A stretch of DNA of 64,000 nucleotides from Kibdelosporangium philippinense (GCF_021390435.2 NZ_JAJVCN010000001.1:558001-622000), one strand, 5' to 3'. Numbered from the stretch's first letter, positions 53,541 through 61,544 are shown. Notes: generated by a model not told the origin, from the letters alone. A program made the numbers and translations.

Positions 53541-54416
53541 TCAGCTCCATGCGTCGCGCCATTCGGCGGTCAACCGCGCGGCCGGATCGAAGGCCGCTGC
53601 ACGGAACGCGATGTCGATGCCGCCGCGTACCAACGGAAACCACCGCGACTGAGGCAGCAACGCGGACCGCCGGGAAGCCAGACCCTGCAGCAACACAGTC
53701 CGCGCGTCGGTGTCGATGACGAGCACCTCGCCCGCGGCCAGCCGGATCTGGAAGGCCAGCTCTTCGCCGGTCTTGGTATTGATGATCACCGGGTCGGCAC
53801 AGGGGCCGCTGATCTTCCACGTCGGCCAGGTCGCTGCCGTGCCCGCGTTGTCGAGCGCCAGCCGGCCGCCGGTCGCGCCGGGGCCGAAGTCGAGCGGGAA
53901 GCTCAGCGGGAACGCCACGCCGCCAGCGGAACTGGGCAACGGACAGGTCGCGGTGCGCAGCTCGGCGGAGTAGCGCAACGGGTCCGGCGCAGTGACCTGC
54001 ACCGAGAACTCGAAGGCGCCCGCTTTTTTGTCCGACACCTTCGACTCGCTGGACAGCCGGACCATCGCGCGACGCGTCACGTGCGGCTCGGTCACTACGA
54101 GGGGCAGCAGCTGCGAGCCGTCGTTGAGCACGGCGGCGAGCCGGTCCTTGGCGCGCTCCTTGCTCATCCGGTCTGGCGCGACCGCCGTGCCCTCCAAGGT
54201 GATCACCCTTGGTGAGCGGTAGGACGGGGCGTCGAACGCGCCATCCCGCTCCGGCCGGTCGGTCAGCGTGAGCCGGACGCCGGCGGAGGACGCCCAGCCT
54301 TCCTCCTTGGTCACCCACCACTCCACGCCGTCGGCGTCGACGGTGTTGCCCGCCCAGCCGTCGACCGTGAAAACCGGCTGCTGCAACACAGTTCCTGGCG
54401 CCCGCATCGCGGTCAT
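53541..54416 (-). CDS. Distal tail protein (Dit-like, Sipho_tail)
   Basis: This 291-residue protein resembles the siphovirus distal tail family. The N-terminal half contains GVEWWVTKEEGWASSAGVRL, then YRSPRVITLEGTAVAPDR. The C-terminal galectin-like half contains VSDKKAGAFEFSVQVTAPDP, LRYSAELR, TWPTWKISGPCADPVIINT and VLVIDTDARTVLLQGL, the classic end of this family. It starts inside the tape-measure stop codon (ATGA). It would connect tail tube and baseplate. Confidence 0.8.
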   Translation of the reverse strand: MTAMRAPGTVLQQPVFTVDGWAGNTVDADGVEWWVTKEEGWASSAGVRLTLTDRPERDGAFDAPSYRSPRVITLEGTAVAPDRMSKERAKDRLAAVLNDGSQLLPLVVTEPHVTRRAMVRLSSESKVSDKKAGAFEFSVQVTAPDPLRYSAELRTATCPLPSSAGGVAFPLSFPLDFGPGATGGRLALDNAGTAATWPTWKISGPCADPVIINTKTGEELAFQIRLAAGEVLVIDTDARTVLLQGLASRRSALLPQSRWFPLVRGGIDIAFRAAAFDPAARLTAEWRDAWS

Positions 54417-55549
54417 CGCTTCCCCGCCCAGGCCAGCTCGCGCGCGGCGATCCGGCCGATCTCGTACTCGGACTGCCGTGCCCTCGGGTGGATGTTGACC
54501 GTGACCGGCTTGGTTTCACGGCGGTTGGTGGCCAGGTCGAGCAGTTGCGGCAGCTTCGACAGCGGAATGATCGCCTCGGCGTGCCCGGCCTCGGCGACGT
54601 TCACCAGCCGGCCGCCAGGAACCGGTGTGGCGATACCGCCTTCGGCCAGTTGCGGGATCTGCGGCAAGTTGATCCCGAACGTCTTGCCGCCGACGATCGG
54701 CACCCAGTCAGGGATGGTCACCTTCACGCTGTTGAGGCCGCGGATGGCCATATTGACAAGGCCGATGATGGCGTTGATCGGACCCTTGACCGCGCCAAAG
54801 ACCGCCTCGAACGCGGCACGTGCGAAGCCCGCGAGCCCGTCCCACGCGGCGCGCAACGCACCCGTGACGCGGTTCCACACAGCCGGAATGGCCTCGCCGA
54901 TCCAGTTGATGACCGGCATGATCACGGCCCGGATGCCGTTCCAGGCAGCGGAAACCACTGTGCTGATCACGTTCATGGCCGTGCGGAAGACCGTGGAGAT
55001 CACGTTCCACACGGTGGAGATGATCGTCTGGATGACGTTCATGACGGTCCGGATCACCGTCATGACAATGGTTATGTACGTCCGGACGTACGTCTCGATC
55101 CACGGCCACACGACGCTGATCACCTTGCGGATGACGTCCATCACCGCACTGATGACCTGCCCGATTATTCGGAAGGCCGTCGACACGACTTGTCGCACGC
55201 GTTGCGACTGCATGGCCATGTCGACGATCTTGGAAACCAGTGGAAGCAACAGGCTGAGCAGGAAGCCGAGGACGTTGGCCTTCATCGCGGCGTTGAGTCC
55301 TCTTTGGGCAGTCGTCGCGGTGCGCAGCCCCTGACTGAACCGGCTGAAAAACCCGCCGCCCGACGCCGCCTGCCGCCCGGCCTGCTGCACCGACCTTGAG
55401 GCCTGGTCCGCGGCGGTCTTGAGCTGACGGACCTGGTTGGTGCTCTGGCTGGTGGCATTGCGGAACTGGCCGCCCGCTCCACTGGCCTGCGCCAGCGCCG
55501 CGCGGAACCGGCCGATCGCGCCTGTGGCCTGTACCAAGGCATTTCTCAT
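54413..55549 (-). CDS. Short tail tape measure protein
   Basis: The 378-residue protein has a helical N terminus (ALVQATGAIGRFRAALAQAS), repeating hydrophobic segments with Trp/Ile (VIRTVMNVIQTIISTVWNVI, then VVSAAWNGIRAVIMPVINWI) and the end block GINLPQIPQLAEGGIATPVP with VNVAEAGHAEAIIPL, all typical of tape measures. If 1.5 angstrom per residue holds, the tail tube would be only about 57 nm. It lies downstream of the coiled-coil gene and overlaps Dit by 4 bp. Confidence 0.85.
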   Translation of the reverse strand: MRNALVQATGAIGRFRAALAQASGAGGQFRNATSQSTNQVRQLKTAADQASRSVQQAGRQAASGGGFFSRFSQGLRTATTAQRGLNAAMKANVLGFLLSLLLPLVSKIVDMAMQSQRVRQVVSTAFRIIGQVISAVMDVIRKVISVVWPWIETYVRTYITIVMTVIRTVMNVIQTIISTVWNVISTVFRTAMNVISTVVSAAWNGIRAVIMPVINWIGEAIPAVWNRVTGALRAAWDGLAGFARAAFEAVFGAVKGPINAIIGLVNMAIRGLNSVKVTIPDWVPIVGGKTFGINLPQIPQLAEGGIATPVPGGRLVNVAEAGHAEAIIPLSKLPQLLDLATNRRETKPVTVNIHPRARQSEYEIGRIAARELAWAGKR

Positions 55550-55582
55550 GCTGGCTGGCTTCCTTCGTCTGCGTGGTGATGA

Positions 55583-56338
55583 TCAGCGGAGCGACTGCTC
55601 GATCGCGTCGAGTTGCCGTTTGAACTGCTGGGATCCGGGGCCTGCCGCGCGCATTGCGTTGGTCAGATCGCGCACGGCCTGGCGGGTCCGGTCGCCCTCG
55701 CGCCGAAGCGCCGCGGCATCCTGACCCCGGCCGCCGCCTTGGCTGCTCTGTTGCCTGCGCTCCAACGTGGTGATTCGGCGGTTGGCCTGATTGAGGTCGC
55801 CGCCGACGCGCCGGACTCCTTGCAGGGCAGCGGTTGCGTCCCTGCCGACGGCCGTGACGCGCTGGCTGAGCTGGGTGACCTGGGTCCGCAACGTGTCGGC
55901 GCTCTGCTTGACGGGAGCGATCTGGTTGCGGAAGAGCCGCTGCATGGAGGAATTGAGCTCGTTGGCCCTGCGGAGGGAGGTCTGAGCGAGCTGGTGCGCC
56001 GAGTCTGCGCGTTTCTTTGCCGAGTCGCCGAGAGCCTTGAGCTGCTCGGGCGCCTCGCCACGAGCCCTTGCTCGGCGCTGCTGGATGATCTCCCAGATCG
56101 AGGGCGGCTCCAGCTTGAACGCGGTCCACTCGACCTTGACGAGGTTGAAGGCGTTGGCCAGCCCGTTGATCTCGTGCTTGACGGCGGTGGCCTCGCCTTT
56201 GTACCACTCGGGAGGGCTGGTGTAGGCGGCGGCGACCGCGTCCTTGACCATCTTGGTCAATGCCGCTGCCTGCTCAGGCGTCATCGGGGCAGGGCCGGGA
56301 GCAGCCGGGTAATAGCCCCCGATGGGTGGCATGGTCAC
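55583..56338 (-). CDS. Helical tail protein upstream of the tape measure
   Basis: The 251-residue protein begins with a Pro/Gly-rich leader (MPPIGGYYPAAPGPAPM), then conserved-looking YTSPPEWYKGEATAVKHEIN and WTAFKLEPPSIWEIIQQRRA, followed by about 150 residues of coiled coil (ADTLRTQVTQLSQRVTAVG, RRITTLERRQQSS). It may be a separate segment of the tape measure or its chaperone-interacting partner. GTG 56338 or ATG 56332 is the start. The gap to the tape measure gene is 33 bp. Confidence 0.65.
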   Translation of the reverse strand: MTMPPIGGYYPAAPGPAPMTPEQAAALTKMVKDAVAAAYTSPPEWYKGEATAVKHEINGLANAFNLVKVEWTAFKLEPPSIWEIIQQRRARARGEAPEQLKALGDSAKKRADSAHQLAQTSLRRANELNSSMQRLFRNQIAPVKQSADTLRTQVTQLSQRVTAVGRDATAALQGVRRVGGDLNQANRRITTLERRQQSSQGGGRGQDAAALRREGDRTRQAVRDLTNAMRAAGPGSQQFKRQLDAIEQSLR

Positions 56339-56347
56339 GTCTGTCTC

Positions 56348-56755
56348 CTAACCGCGCAGGAAGGCGAGGACCTCGCTCGCGTCCGTGCTCTCGGGTTGCG
56401 CCTTCGGTGCTTGCTCGCCTGCCGCTTCGGGACCTGGCCGCGGAATAGCCTGCGGGTACGGGATCTCCTCGGCGTTCTCGTCCCGGTTGACCGTGGCGAA
56501 CATCCAGTTCGACACGGCGAGGTGGTCGACCATCGCGGCCAACAGGTGATCGCTCAGGTGCCACTCCGCTTCCTCGCCGTGCAACGACTTCGCGAACGAC
56601 GAGTCCCGCGGCAGATGCTCGATGAGCACCTTCAACCGCCGGGACGTCAGCTTTTCCCGGTACCAGTCGAGCAAATCCACGTTGTAGTACCGCAGCAGGT
56701 CGGCCTCGAGGGCCTCGGCATGCTCTTCGACGAGCGTGCCGAGGCTCAGCCTTCC
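56348..56755 (-). CDS. Tail assembly chaperone, -1 frameshift extension
   Basis: This region is read after a -1 shift near the end of the upstream chaperone gene. In that frame it begins just after the slippery GGGGGAA and continues SLGTLVEEHAEALEADLLRY, YNVDLLDWYREKLTSRRLKV and EEAEWHLSDHLLAAMVDHLA, exactly the layout of the T part of G-T tail assembly chaperones. Its own internal start (GTG 56680) lacks the conserved upstream helix, so fusion is more likely. The C-terminal tail is Pro/Glu/Ala-rich. The fusion would bind the tape measure during tail assembly. Confidence 0.75.
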   Translation of the reverse strand, partial: GRLSLGTLVEEHAEALEADLLRYYNVDLLDWYREKLTSRRLKVLIEHLPRDSSFAKSLHGEEAEWHLSDHLLAAMVDHLAVSNWMFATVNRDENAEEIPYPQAIPRPGPEAAGEQAPKAQPESTDASEVLAFLRG

Positions 56756-57036
56756 CCCAGCGGCAGGCCCGTTTCCTTGCCGTAGGCCTCAAGCAGTGCG
56801 GCGACGTCCTGCACGGTGACCGCGTGCTTGTTGAAGCGCTCGTACTGCTCCTCGCCGAGCAGCACTTCGAGCAGGCCGTCGATGTCGTTGTCGTCGATCT
56901 GGCTCAGCTGCTTCGCCATGGCGCGCGGGAATTCGCGCGGCAGGCTGAAGACCTCGTCGTCTAGTTCGAACTCCCAGTCGGTGCCGGAAACCTCGAGTCG
57001 CTGGGCGCGTGCGGCATTGACGTTGAAGCGGGCCAT
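56746..57036 (-). CDS. Tail assembly chaperone, short form
   Basis: The 96-residue protein ARFNVNAARAQRLEVSGTDW, FELDDEVFSLPREFPRAMAK and QLSQIDDNDIDGLLEVLLGE is a typical actinophage tail assembly chaperone (G-like). The stop lies a few codons after a GGGGGAA slippery site from which the longer G-T product arises. It follows the tube gene by 73 bp. Confidence 0.8.
   Translation of the reverse strand: MARFNVNAARAQRLEVSGTDWEFELDDEVFSLPREFPRAMAKQLSQIDDNDIDGLLEVLLGEEQYERFNKHAVTVQDVAALLEAYGKETGLPLGEG
56752..56758 (-). other. Slippery heptamer for programmed -1 frameshift
   Basis: On the coding strand the sequence GGGGGAA, in the frame G GGG GAA, lies two codons before the short chaperone stop. 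Slipping back one base joins it to the downstream chaperone frame. The placement matches the conserved frameshift of siphovirus tail chaperones. Confidence 0.7.
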
Positions 57037-57109
57037 GATGGCGGTGTCCTTTCAGGGCAGGGCATGGGGCGCGCACCGACGAGGCCGCGCGCCCCTGATC
57101 GAGGTGAGA

Positions 57110-57685
57110 TCAGACGGCAGCCGCGTACGCGGAGTCCTTCATCAGGAACGTCACGAGCGGGGCCTTCTCGTCGACGGCCAGCGCCGTGTAGGTGACGCCG
57201 AGCTTCAGCGGAGCGGTGCGCACCAGCGCCATCTCCTCGGTCTCGGTGACCTGCCCGCGCGCGACGACAAGGCGGTACTTCACTTCGTTGCCGTCAGTGA
57301 ACTCCACGCCGAGCATGCGCTCGTCGAACTTCGGCTCGGCGGCCATCTCGTACTTGTAGACACCCGAGGTGCCGACCTGCGAGACGGCGCCACCACCGAA
57401 GAAGAACGGCAGCGTGTCCTCGTTGAGCTGCAGCATCTGGAACTTGAACGTCAGGTCGCGGTCGGAGTAGACGAACCGGGCCGGGCTGACGCTCTGCCAC
57501 GTGTCGATCGGGTCGATCTTGTCCTTCTTGGCGACCTTGACGCCGTCGGTCGTGGTGTAGCCGAGGTCCTTCCAGTCCGCGCCCCACGCCGCGGTGGTGT
57601 CCACGGGCGCTGCGGTGCCCAGCGGGGCGACGAGGATGCGGCCGCTGCCGGCGACCCGGATCTCCTTGGCGTTGGAACCAGCCAT
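57110..57685 (-). CDS. Major tail tube protein
   Basis: The 191-residue protein has the tube-protein pattern EIRVAGSGRILVAPLGTAAP, WKDLGYTTTDGVKVAKKDKI, DPIDTWQSVSPARFVYSDRD and FKFQMLQLNEDTLPFFFGGG, as in actinobacteriophage tail tubes. The C-terminal part ends VDEKAPLVTFLMKDSAY. It should polymerise into the tail tube. It lies 35 bp after the connector gene and before the chaperones, the standard order. Confidence 0.85.
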   Translation of the reverse strand: MAGSNAKEIRVAGSGRILVAPLGTAAPVDTTAAWGADWKDLGYTTTDGVKVAKKDKIDPIDTWQSVSPARFVYSDRDLTFKFQMLQLNEDTLPFFFGGGAVSQVGTSGVYKYEMAAEPKFDERMLGVEFTDGNEVKYRLVVARGQVTETEEMALVRTAPLKLGVTYTALAVDEKAPLVTFLMKDSAYAAAV

Positions 57686-57720
57686 CAGTGCTTACTCCTT
57701 GGTTTGGGACTTGTGAAAGG

Positions 57721-58125
57721 TCATGCCGGTCGGACGAGCAGCCGCACCGTGGCCAGGTAGCGGCTGGCCGCCGCGTGGTGGTAGTCGGGCAGCCAGCGCG
57801 GCCCGTCCATCTCGGCGACGTCGACCACTTGAGCGCCGCCGTAGCCGACTCCGCGCAGCGTGAGGACCGCGGCCCTGGCGAGCAACGACACCCCGTGCGC
57901 GGCTGTCTTGTCGGGGCCGTAGCACTCCAGGTCGATCAGCGGCTGGTCCAGGTACTGGTCGTCGATCCACGCGCCACCAACGCGGGAGACGAGCACGACC
58001 TTCTGCGTGCCGGTGAAACCGGGCGGTGGCTTGTTGTCCACGACGATCCCGGCGAGCTCCGAGCGGTTCTTGATGGAGTCGACGACCAGCCGCTCGACGT
58101 CAGGGAAGACGACCGGACCGGTCAC
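57721..58125 (-). CDS. Tail terminator/connector protein
   Basis: The 134-residue protein has VFPDVERLVVDSIKNRSELA, VVLVSRVGGAWIDDQYLDQP, LIDLECYGPDKTAAHGVSLL and HAAASRYLATVRLLVRPA, resembling tail-terminator or head-tail completion proteins that cap the tail tube. In phages this gene follows head genes; here only one small gene lies upstream. The start GTG overlaps the upstream stop (GTGA). Confidence 0.7.
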   Translation of the reverse strand: MTGPVVFPDVERLVVDSIKNRSELAGIVVDNKPPPGFTGTQKVVLVSRVGGAWIDDQYLDQPLIDLECYGPDKTAAHGVSLLARAAVLTLRGVGYGGAQVVDVAEMDGPRWLPDYHHAAASRYLATVRLLVRPA

Positions 58126-58292
58126 GCCTTGCTCGTCTCGGACTGCTTGCGAGCGGGACGCTCAGTCTCCGCGTCGTCGGTGGCGGGTACCGCGATCCGG
58201 CCGATCAACGTGGTCGCGACCTGGTCGTCGACGTCGACAACGGCACCGGGAGCATGGCCGTCCCACCAGTAGGTAAGGCGAATTCTGGGCAT
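58122..58292 (-). CDS. Small first gene of the tail operon
   Basis: The 56-residue protein RIRLTYWWDGHAPGAVVDVD, then DQVATTLIGRIAVPATDD, looks like the short proteins encoded next to phage head-tail connectors (the pattern of hydrophobic strand, acidic turn and 'A..L' helix). ATG at 58292 has GGAG upstream. It overlaps the terminator gene (GTGA). Function unknown; perhaps a remnant of a capsid-connector module. Confidence 0.55.
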   Translation of the reverse strand: MPRIRLTYWWDGHAPGAVVDVDDQVATTLIGRIAVPATDDAETERPARKQSETSKA

Positions 58293-58980
58293 GGCTCTCC
58301 TAGAACAGCGCTGACAGGCAGCGAAACGCGAGCTGCGCGAATCGGCGCGGGTGCCTTGTTGCGGCACCGCGAATCCGTGCAGAGAGGTGTCGATGAAGAA
58401 GACGCGCTAAGTCCACAGTGGACGCAGCGTCGGCGGGTCAGCCGTCGAGTGGGTACACATAGCCCCCCGGAATGTGTGGTAATCCCCAATCCCCATGCGC
58501 GCCGCGCGTTGCCCCCGACAATCGACTACCGGCGCTTGAGGCCGAGTATACGCAAATCGGCGCCCGGCTCAACCGGCTCGCCGCCGGACACATGGCGAAT
58601 TTCCGCTGCGGATCGACGCTCGGTCATCCCGGTTCAAAATGTCCTATGTAGACAGTGGTTATTCGCCGACTCTTCGATGGGCGCGTGTGGATCTGACGAC
58701 ACGGCGCGTGAAACCGGTTTCGAGGTGACGGTTCTTGCCGCACGTCCCTGAAGGTCCAAAAAGGACTCGCTGTGGACAGCGTGTTATCTCCTCGTCTGGT
58801 GTGCTGCATTTGTTCGCACGTCAAAGATGCTGAATAAGCTGTTCGGCGAAGCGAGTGGCACGGAACTGTTCGAATGCGACTCCACCGCCAAGCCGCGAAC
58901 GAATCGCGGACAAGCTTGCGAACCGGCTGTGGCGATCCGGTAAGGTTTCGTCACTGTGAGCGACCTGGATGGGAGGCTGG
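58293..58980. other. Gap with a DUF4419 remnant
   Basis: No intact gene is seen here. At about 58838-58930 the plus strand reads like the DUF4419 gene at 49578-49680; a 26-base identity (49616-49641 and 58856-58881) is included, in the same direction. Promoters of the tail operon and of the type VII genes probably lie in the remainder, but no clear -35/-10 pair was found. Confidence 0.5.
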
Positions 58981-59274
58981 GTGAGTTCGGATGGGTTCGC
59001 AGTCGATCTCGAAGCTCTCAACGCGGCAGGTGACCGGGTAGGTCGATTGGCCGGAGACCTGGCCGAACCGTCCCATGAGGTCCCGAGCGCAAGCGTCTTC
59101 GGACATGACCGGCTGGCCGACGCGATCGACAAGTTCGCCGCGCAGGAGGAGGACAGCCGGACGCGGTTGACCGCTGAAGTGGAATCGATCCGCGACCGGC
59201 TCGCCGAGACAGTCAGGAGCTACCGACAGGCCGACGAGGACGGCGCTGAACGGTTCAAGGACATCGCGACGTGA
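58981..59274 (+). CDS. Type VII secretion target/partner (ESX-like helical hairpin)
   Basis: The 97-residue helical protein FAVDLEALNAAGDRVGRLAG and AAQEEDSRTRLTAEVESIRD with SYRQADEDGAERFKDIA resembles the small type VII secretion-associated proteins encoded before WxG-type toxins. GTG at 58981 follows an ideal GGGAGG by 4 bases. The stop overlaps the next gene (ATGA-like GTGA), so it is co-produced with the toxin. It would pair with or chaperone the toxin's WxG domain. Confidence 0.7.
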   Translation: MSSDGFAVDLEALNAAGDRVGRLAGDLAEPSHEVPSASVFGHDRLADAIDKFAAQEEDSRTRLTAEVESIRDRLAETVRSYRQADEDGAERFKDIAT

Positions 59275-60389
59275 CGTCGAAGACCGCGAAGGACCTGGTA
59301 CCAGGCGATCCGGACGAGATCTGGCTGCTCGCGGACTCCTACAACCGGATGGCCCGCACCTGGGAAGAAATCGGCCGAGGTTTCCGCACGATCGACGACG
59401 GCGGCTGGTCCGGCCGAGCAGCCGAAGCGTTCCGCGCCCACTTCGAGCAGCAGCCCAAGCGGTACCTGGCCATGGCCGACTCCTACGGCCAAGCCGCGAC
59501 CGCGCTGGACACTTATGCCTCCGTCCTGGCCTGGGCGCAACGCCAGGCAGGCGAGGTGATCGCGTTGGGCGACAAAGAAGACGCGCCGCCCAACCCAGCA
59601 GAACCCGTGAGCTGCACACCTGCCGAACAGGCTGAGCTCACCGGTGTCATCACCGGCACCGACGACCCTCAACCCATTGGCATCGACCAGCACGAACTCG
59701 CTCTCTGCACGTACCGTCGGGCCCTTGCCATGCTCGACACCGTCGGCAACGAGTCGGCGACCACGATCATGGCAGCGGCCGAGTTGATGCCCGCGCCGTT
59801 CACACAGCCAATCCCGCAGGCCGTCACCCTGACTGTGCGTGCCGTGGTGAGTCCGCAAGAACCTCGAACCTTGTTCGACCCCAAGGCATTGCGCGACGAC
59901 CTGCAAAGCTGGGCCACGGCTATCAAGGAAATCCGCAAGCGACTGCGCTGGGACGGCCTCGACCGGATGTCCCCGCGCCTGCCCCAGCACATCTTCGACG
60001 GCCACTACCGCCCAAGCAGGCAGGAAGACACCGGTTACCACCACCGCGAAGGCGGCGTCGACCGCGGCGCGCTCCGCGTCGTCGAGATCATCGACGGACC
60101 AGACGAGCACGGGGTCTATGTCGCCCGCGTATCTGGCCCGCGCACCGCACCCAACAAGGTCAAGACCAGCACGTTCTTCCCAGATTCGTGGTCGCGTGCA
60201 AAGGTCCTGCAGGCCGTCCGCCATGCCTTCCGTACCGGCGACTACGACCCCACGAGCCGTCGCTTCCGCGGGGAATACGAAGGCGTACAGATCGTCGGCC
60301 ACCTCAAACGCGGCCCAGCAGAGCCCCGGCTCTGCGACGTCGTCACGGCGTACCCTCGTGGTGTGCGGAAGCGACCGAAGCGCTCATGA
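59271..60389 (+). CDS. WxG-type toxin with C-terminal EndoU nuclease domain
   Basis: The 372-residue protein has an N-terminal helical WxG domain (WEEIGRGFRTIDDGGWSGRA with WSG at 46-48). A linker follows at 100-200, then a C-terminal EndoU RNase domain. EndoU traits are PRLPQHIFDGHYRPSRQEDT with His240, GYHHREGGVDRGAL with His257/258, and TAPNKVKTSTFFPDSWSRAK with Lys296/298 and the FFPDSWS block. EndoU toxins cleave RNA of competitors. It overlaps the partner gene upstream and the immunity gene downstream by 4 bp each, a complete secretion-toxin-immunity unit. Confidence 0.85.
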   Translation: MTSKTAKDLVPGDPDEIWLLADSYNRMARTWEEIGRGFRTIDDGGWSGRAAEAFRAHFEQQPKRYLAMADSYGQAATALDTYASVLAWAQRQAGEVIALGDKEDAPPNPAEPVSCTPAEQAELTGVITGTDDPQPIGIDQHELALCTYRRALAMLDTVGNESATTIMAAAELMPAPFTQPIPQAVTLTVRAVVSPQEPRTLFDPKALRDDLQSWATAIKEIRKRLRWDGLDRMSPRLPQHIFDGHYRPSRQEDTGYHHREGGVDRGALRVVEIIDGPDEHGVYVARVSGPRTAPNKVKTSTFFPDSWSRAKVLQAVRHAFRTGDYDPTSRRFRGEYEGVQIVGHLKRGPAEPRLCDVVTAYPRGVRKRPKRS

Positions 60390-60703
60390 GTAAGGCGACG
60401 ACACGCGTCCGCTTCACCATCGTCGACGACGAACTGCGCGTGTCGGTGCCGAAAGAGCTGGACACCCTCACCGACTTCTTCGAAACCGAAATAGGCACAA
60501 GCGAAGCCATGCTCGGCTTGATCGAGCATCACGTCCGGCACGAACGCACATGGCAGTTCACCGGCAACGCCTGCCACCTATATCTCGACGGCCAAACAGT
60601 CACCATCGAGCACGACTATGCCGGTACCCGCACGACCGTCGATCGCGCCGACTTCCGCATCCTGCTCAGCGACCTGCGCGCCGTACTCACCGACCATCGC
60701 TGA
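60386..60703 (+). CDS. Immunity protein for the EndoU toxin (YacL-like)
   Basis: The 105-residue protein RVRFTIVDDELRVSVPKELD, HVRHERTWQFTGNACHLYLD and TVTIEHDYAGTRTTVDRADF resembles the YacL/UPF0231-type proteins often found after secreted RNase toxins. Its ATG overlaps the toxin stop (ATGA). It should bind and inhibit the EndoU domain in the cytoplasm. Assignment as immunity protein rests mainly on position. Confidence 0.75.
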   Translation: MSKATTRVRFTIVDDELRVSVPKELDTLTDFFETEIGTSEAMLGLIEHHVRHERTWQFTGNACHLYLDGQTVTIEHDYAGTRTTVDRADFRILLSDLRAVLTDHR

Positions 60704-60714
60704 GCGTTCAGTGG

Positions 60715-61173
60715 CTACCCGTGTGGCACTCGTGGGCGAGCGACCGGCACGACGGTCAGCAGGTCGTGAAGTCCTTTGAAGTCTTCTGGGTTGGTGGTGA
60801 ACAAGGGGAGGTCTTCGGCGATCGCGGTGGCGGCGATCATGAGGTCGACCATCCTGCGTCGTGGTTTGCGTCCGCTGGCGATCACTGCCGCGGATACGCG
60901 TCCGTATATCCTGGCTGCTTCGGCGTCGAAGGGGACTGGGTCGAACTCGCTTTCGGCGCGCTGCAGTACATCGAGGCGCCTGGCACGTTCGGTGTGTTCG
61001 TCGTAGACGTCTTGCTCGTCGTTCCGCCGTACCTCGTGGGGTCCTGCGGAGAGTTCGGCGAGCGTGATCGCGCTGATGGCCATCTCATCGGGCAACTCGG
61101 CAGGGTTGATCCAGCGGCGCAAGATCAGGATGTTGGTGTCGAGCAGACCTTGCTTGTGAGCGTTACTGCTCAT
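60715..61173 (-). CDS. vapC: PIN-domain RNase toxin, module 1
   Basis: The 152-residue PIN protein has the acidic residues of the active site: Asp in GLLDTNILILRRW, Glu in ITLAELSAG, and Asp in MVDLMIAATAIAEDLPLFTT plus PEDFKGL. It overlaps the antitoxin gene by 11 bp. VapC toxins cleave tRNA or rRNA. ATG at 61173 is chosen because the longer frame runs antisense through the antitoxin. It is convergent with the immunity gene. Confidence 0.85.
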   Translation of the reverse strand: MSSNAHKQGLLDTNILILRRWINPAELPDEMAISAITLAELSAGPHEVRRNDEQDVYDEHTERARRLDVLQRAESEFDPVPFDAEAARIYGRVSAAVIASGRKPRRRMVDLMIAATAIAEDLPLFTTNPEDFKGLHDLLTVVPVARPRVPHG

Positions 61174-61432
61174 ATGGGTCTCGGGACTCCTGGTCGAGCG
61201 CGGCTTTCTGATCGGCGCGGAAGGCGTCGATATCGACATGGGCGGCGTTGCGGGACATGGCGGCGAACTCGGCTCGCGAGACGAAGCGTCGGCGTCGGCG
61301 CAGTGGGATCAGTTCGCCGATCTCGTGGCCGTCGCGGGTGACGGTGAACGACCGTCCGCTTTCGACGGCGTCCATGATCTCTTTCGACCTGTTGCGGAGG
61401 TCTCGCTGCGTGATCTCAGGCTGCGCAGACAT
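61163..61432 (-). CDS. Phd/YefM-type antitoxin, module 1
   Basis: The 89-residue protein has QRDLRNRSKEIMDAVESGRS and FTVTRDGHEIGELIPLRRR, the Phd-fold DNA-binding half, and a C-terminal acidic toxin-binding tail. It is upstream of the PIN toxin with an overlap. A palindrome 19 bp upstream (61451-61469) is the likely operator for autoregulation. Confidence 0.88.
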   Translation of the reverse strand: MSAQPEITQRDLRNRSKEIMDAVESGRSFTVTRDGHEIGELIPLRRRRRFVSRAEFAAMSRNAAHVDIDAFRADQKAALDQESRDPYEQ

Positions 61433-61450
61433 GACACCATTCTAACTGCA

Positions 61451-61469
61451 TGTGGCACCCGGTGCTACA
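61451..61469. promoter_or_regulatory. Operator-like palindrome of toxin-antitoxin module 1
   Basis: tgtggcac and gtgctaca (8-bp arms, one mismatch, 3-base spacer) lie just upstream of the antitoxin start. The half-site gctaca also appears in the operator of module 2. Confidence 0.55.
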
Positions 61470-61544
61470 TAGTGCCGCGCTGTCTTTCTGTCGAGGGCCC
61501 AATCCTTTCCATACGCTGCCGCACGCCTCCGCGCCCAAAGTCCG

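Noticed and set aside
55613-56785. Plus-strand frame of 390 codons in the tail operon
   Set aside because: Antisense to three tail genes with matching phage families.
50104-58292. A complete prophage
   Set aside because: No integrase, terminase, portal, capsid or lysis genes are seen on either side.
58254-58751. Plus-strand frame of 165 codons after the tail operon
   Set aside because: No ribosome site, Arg/Ser-rich translation, and it starts antisense to the first tail gene.
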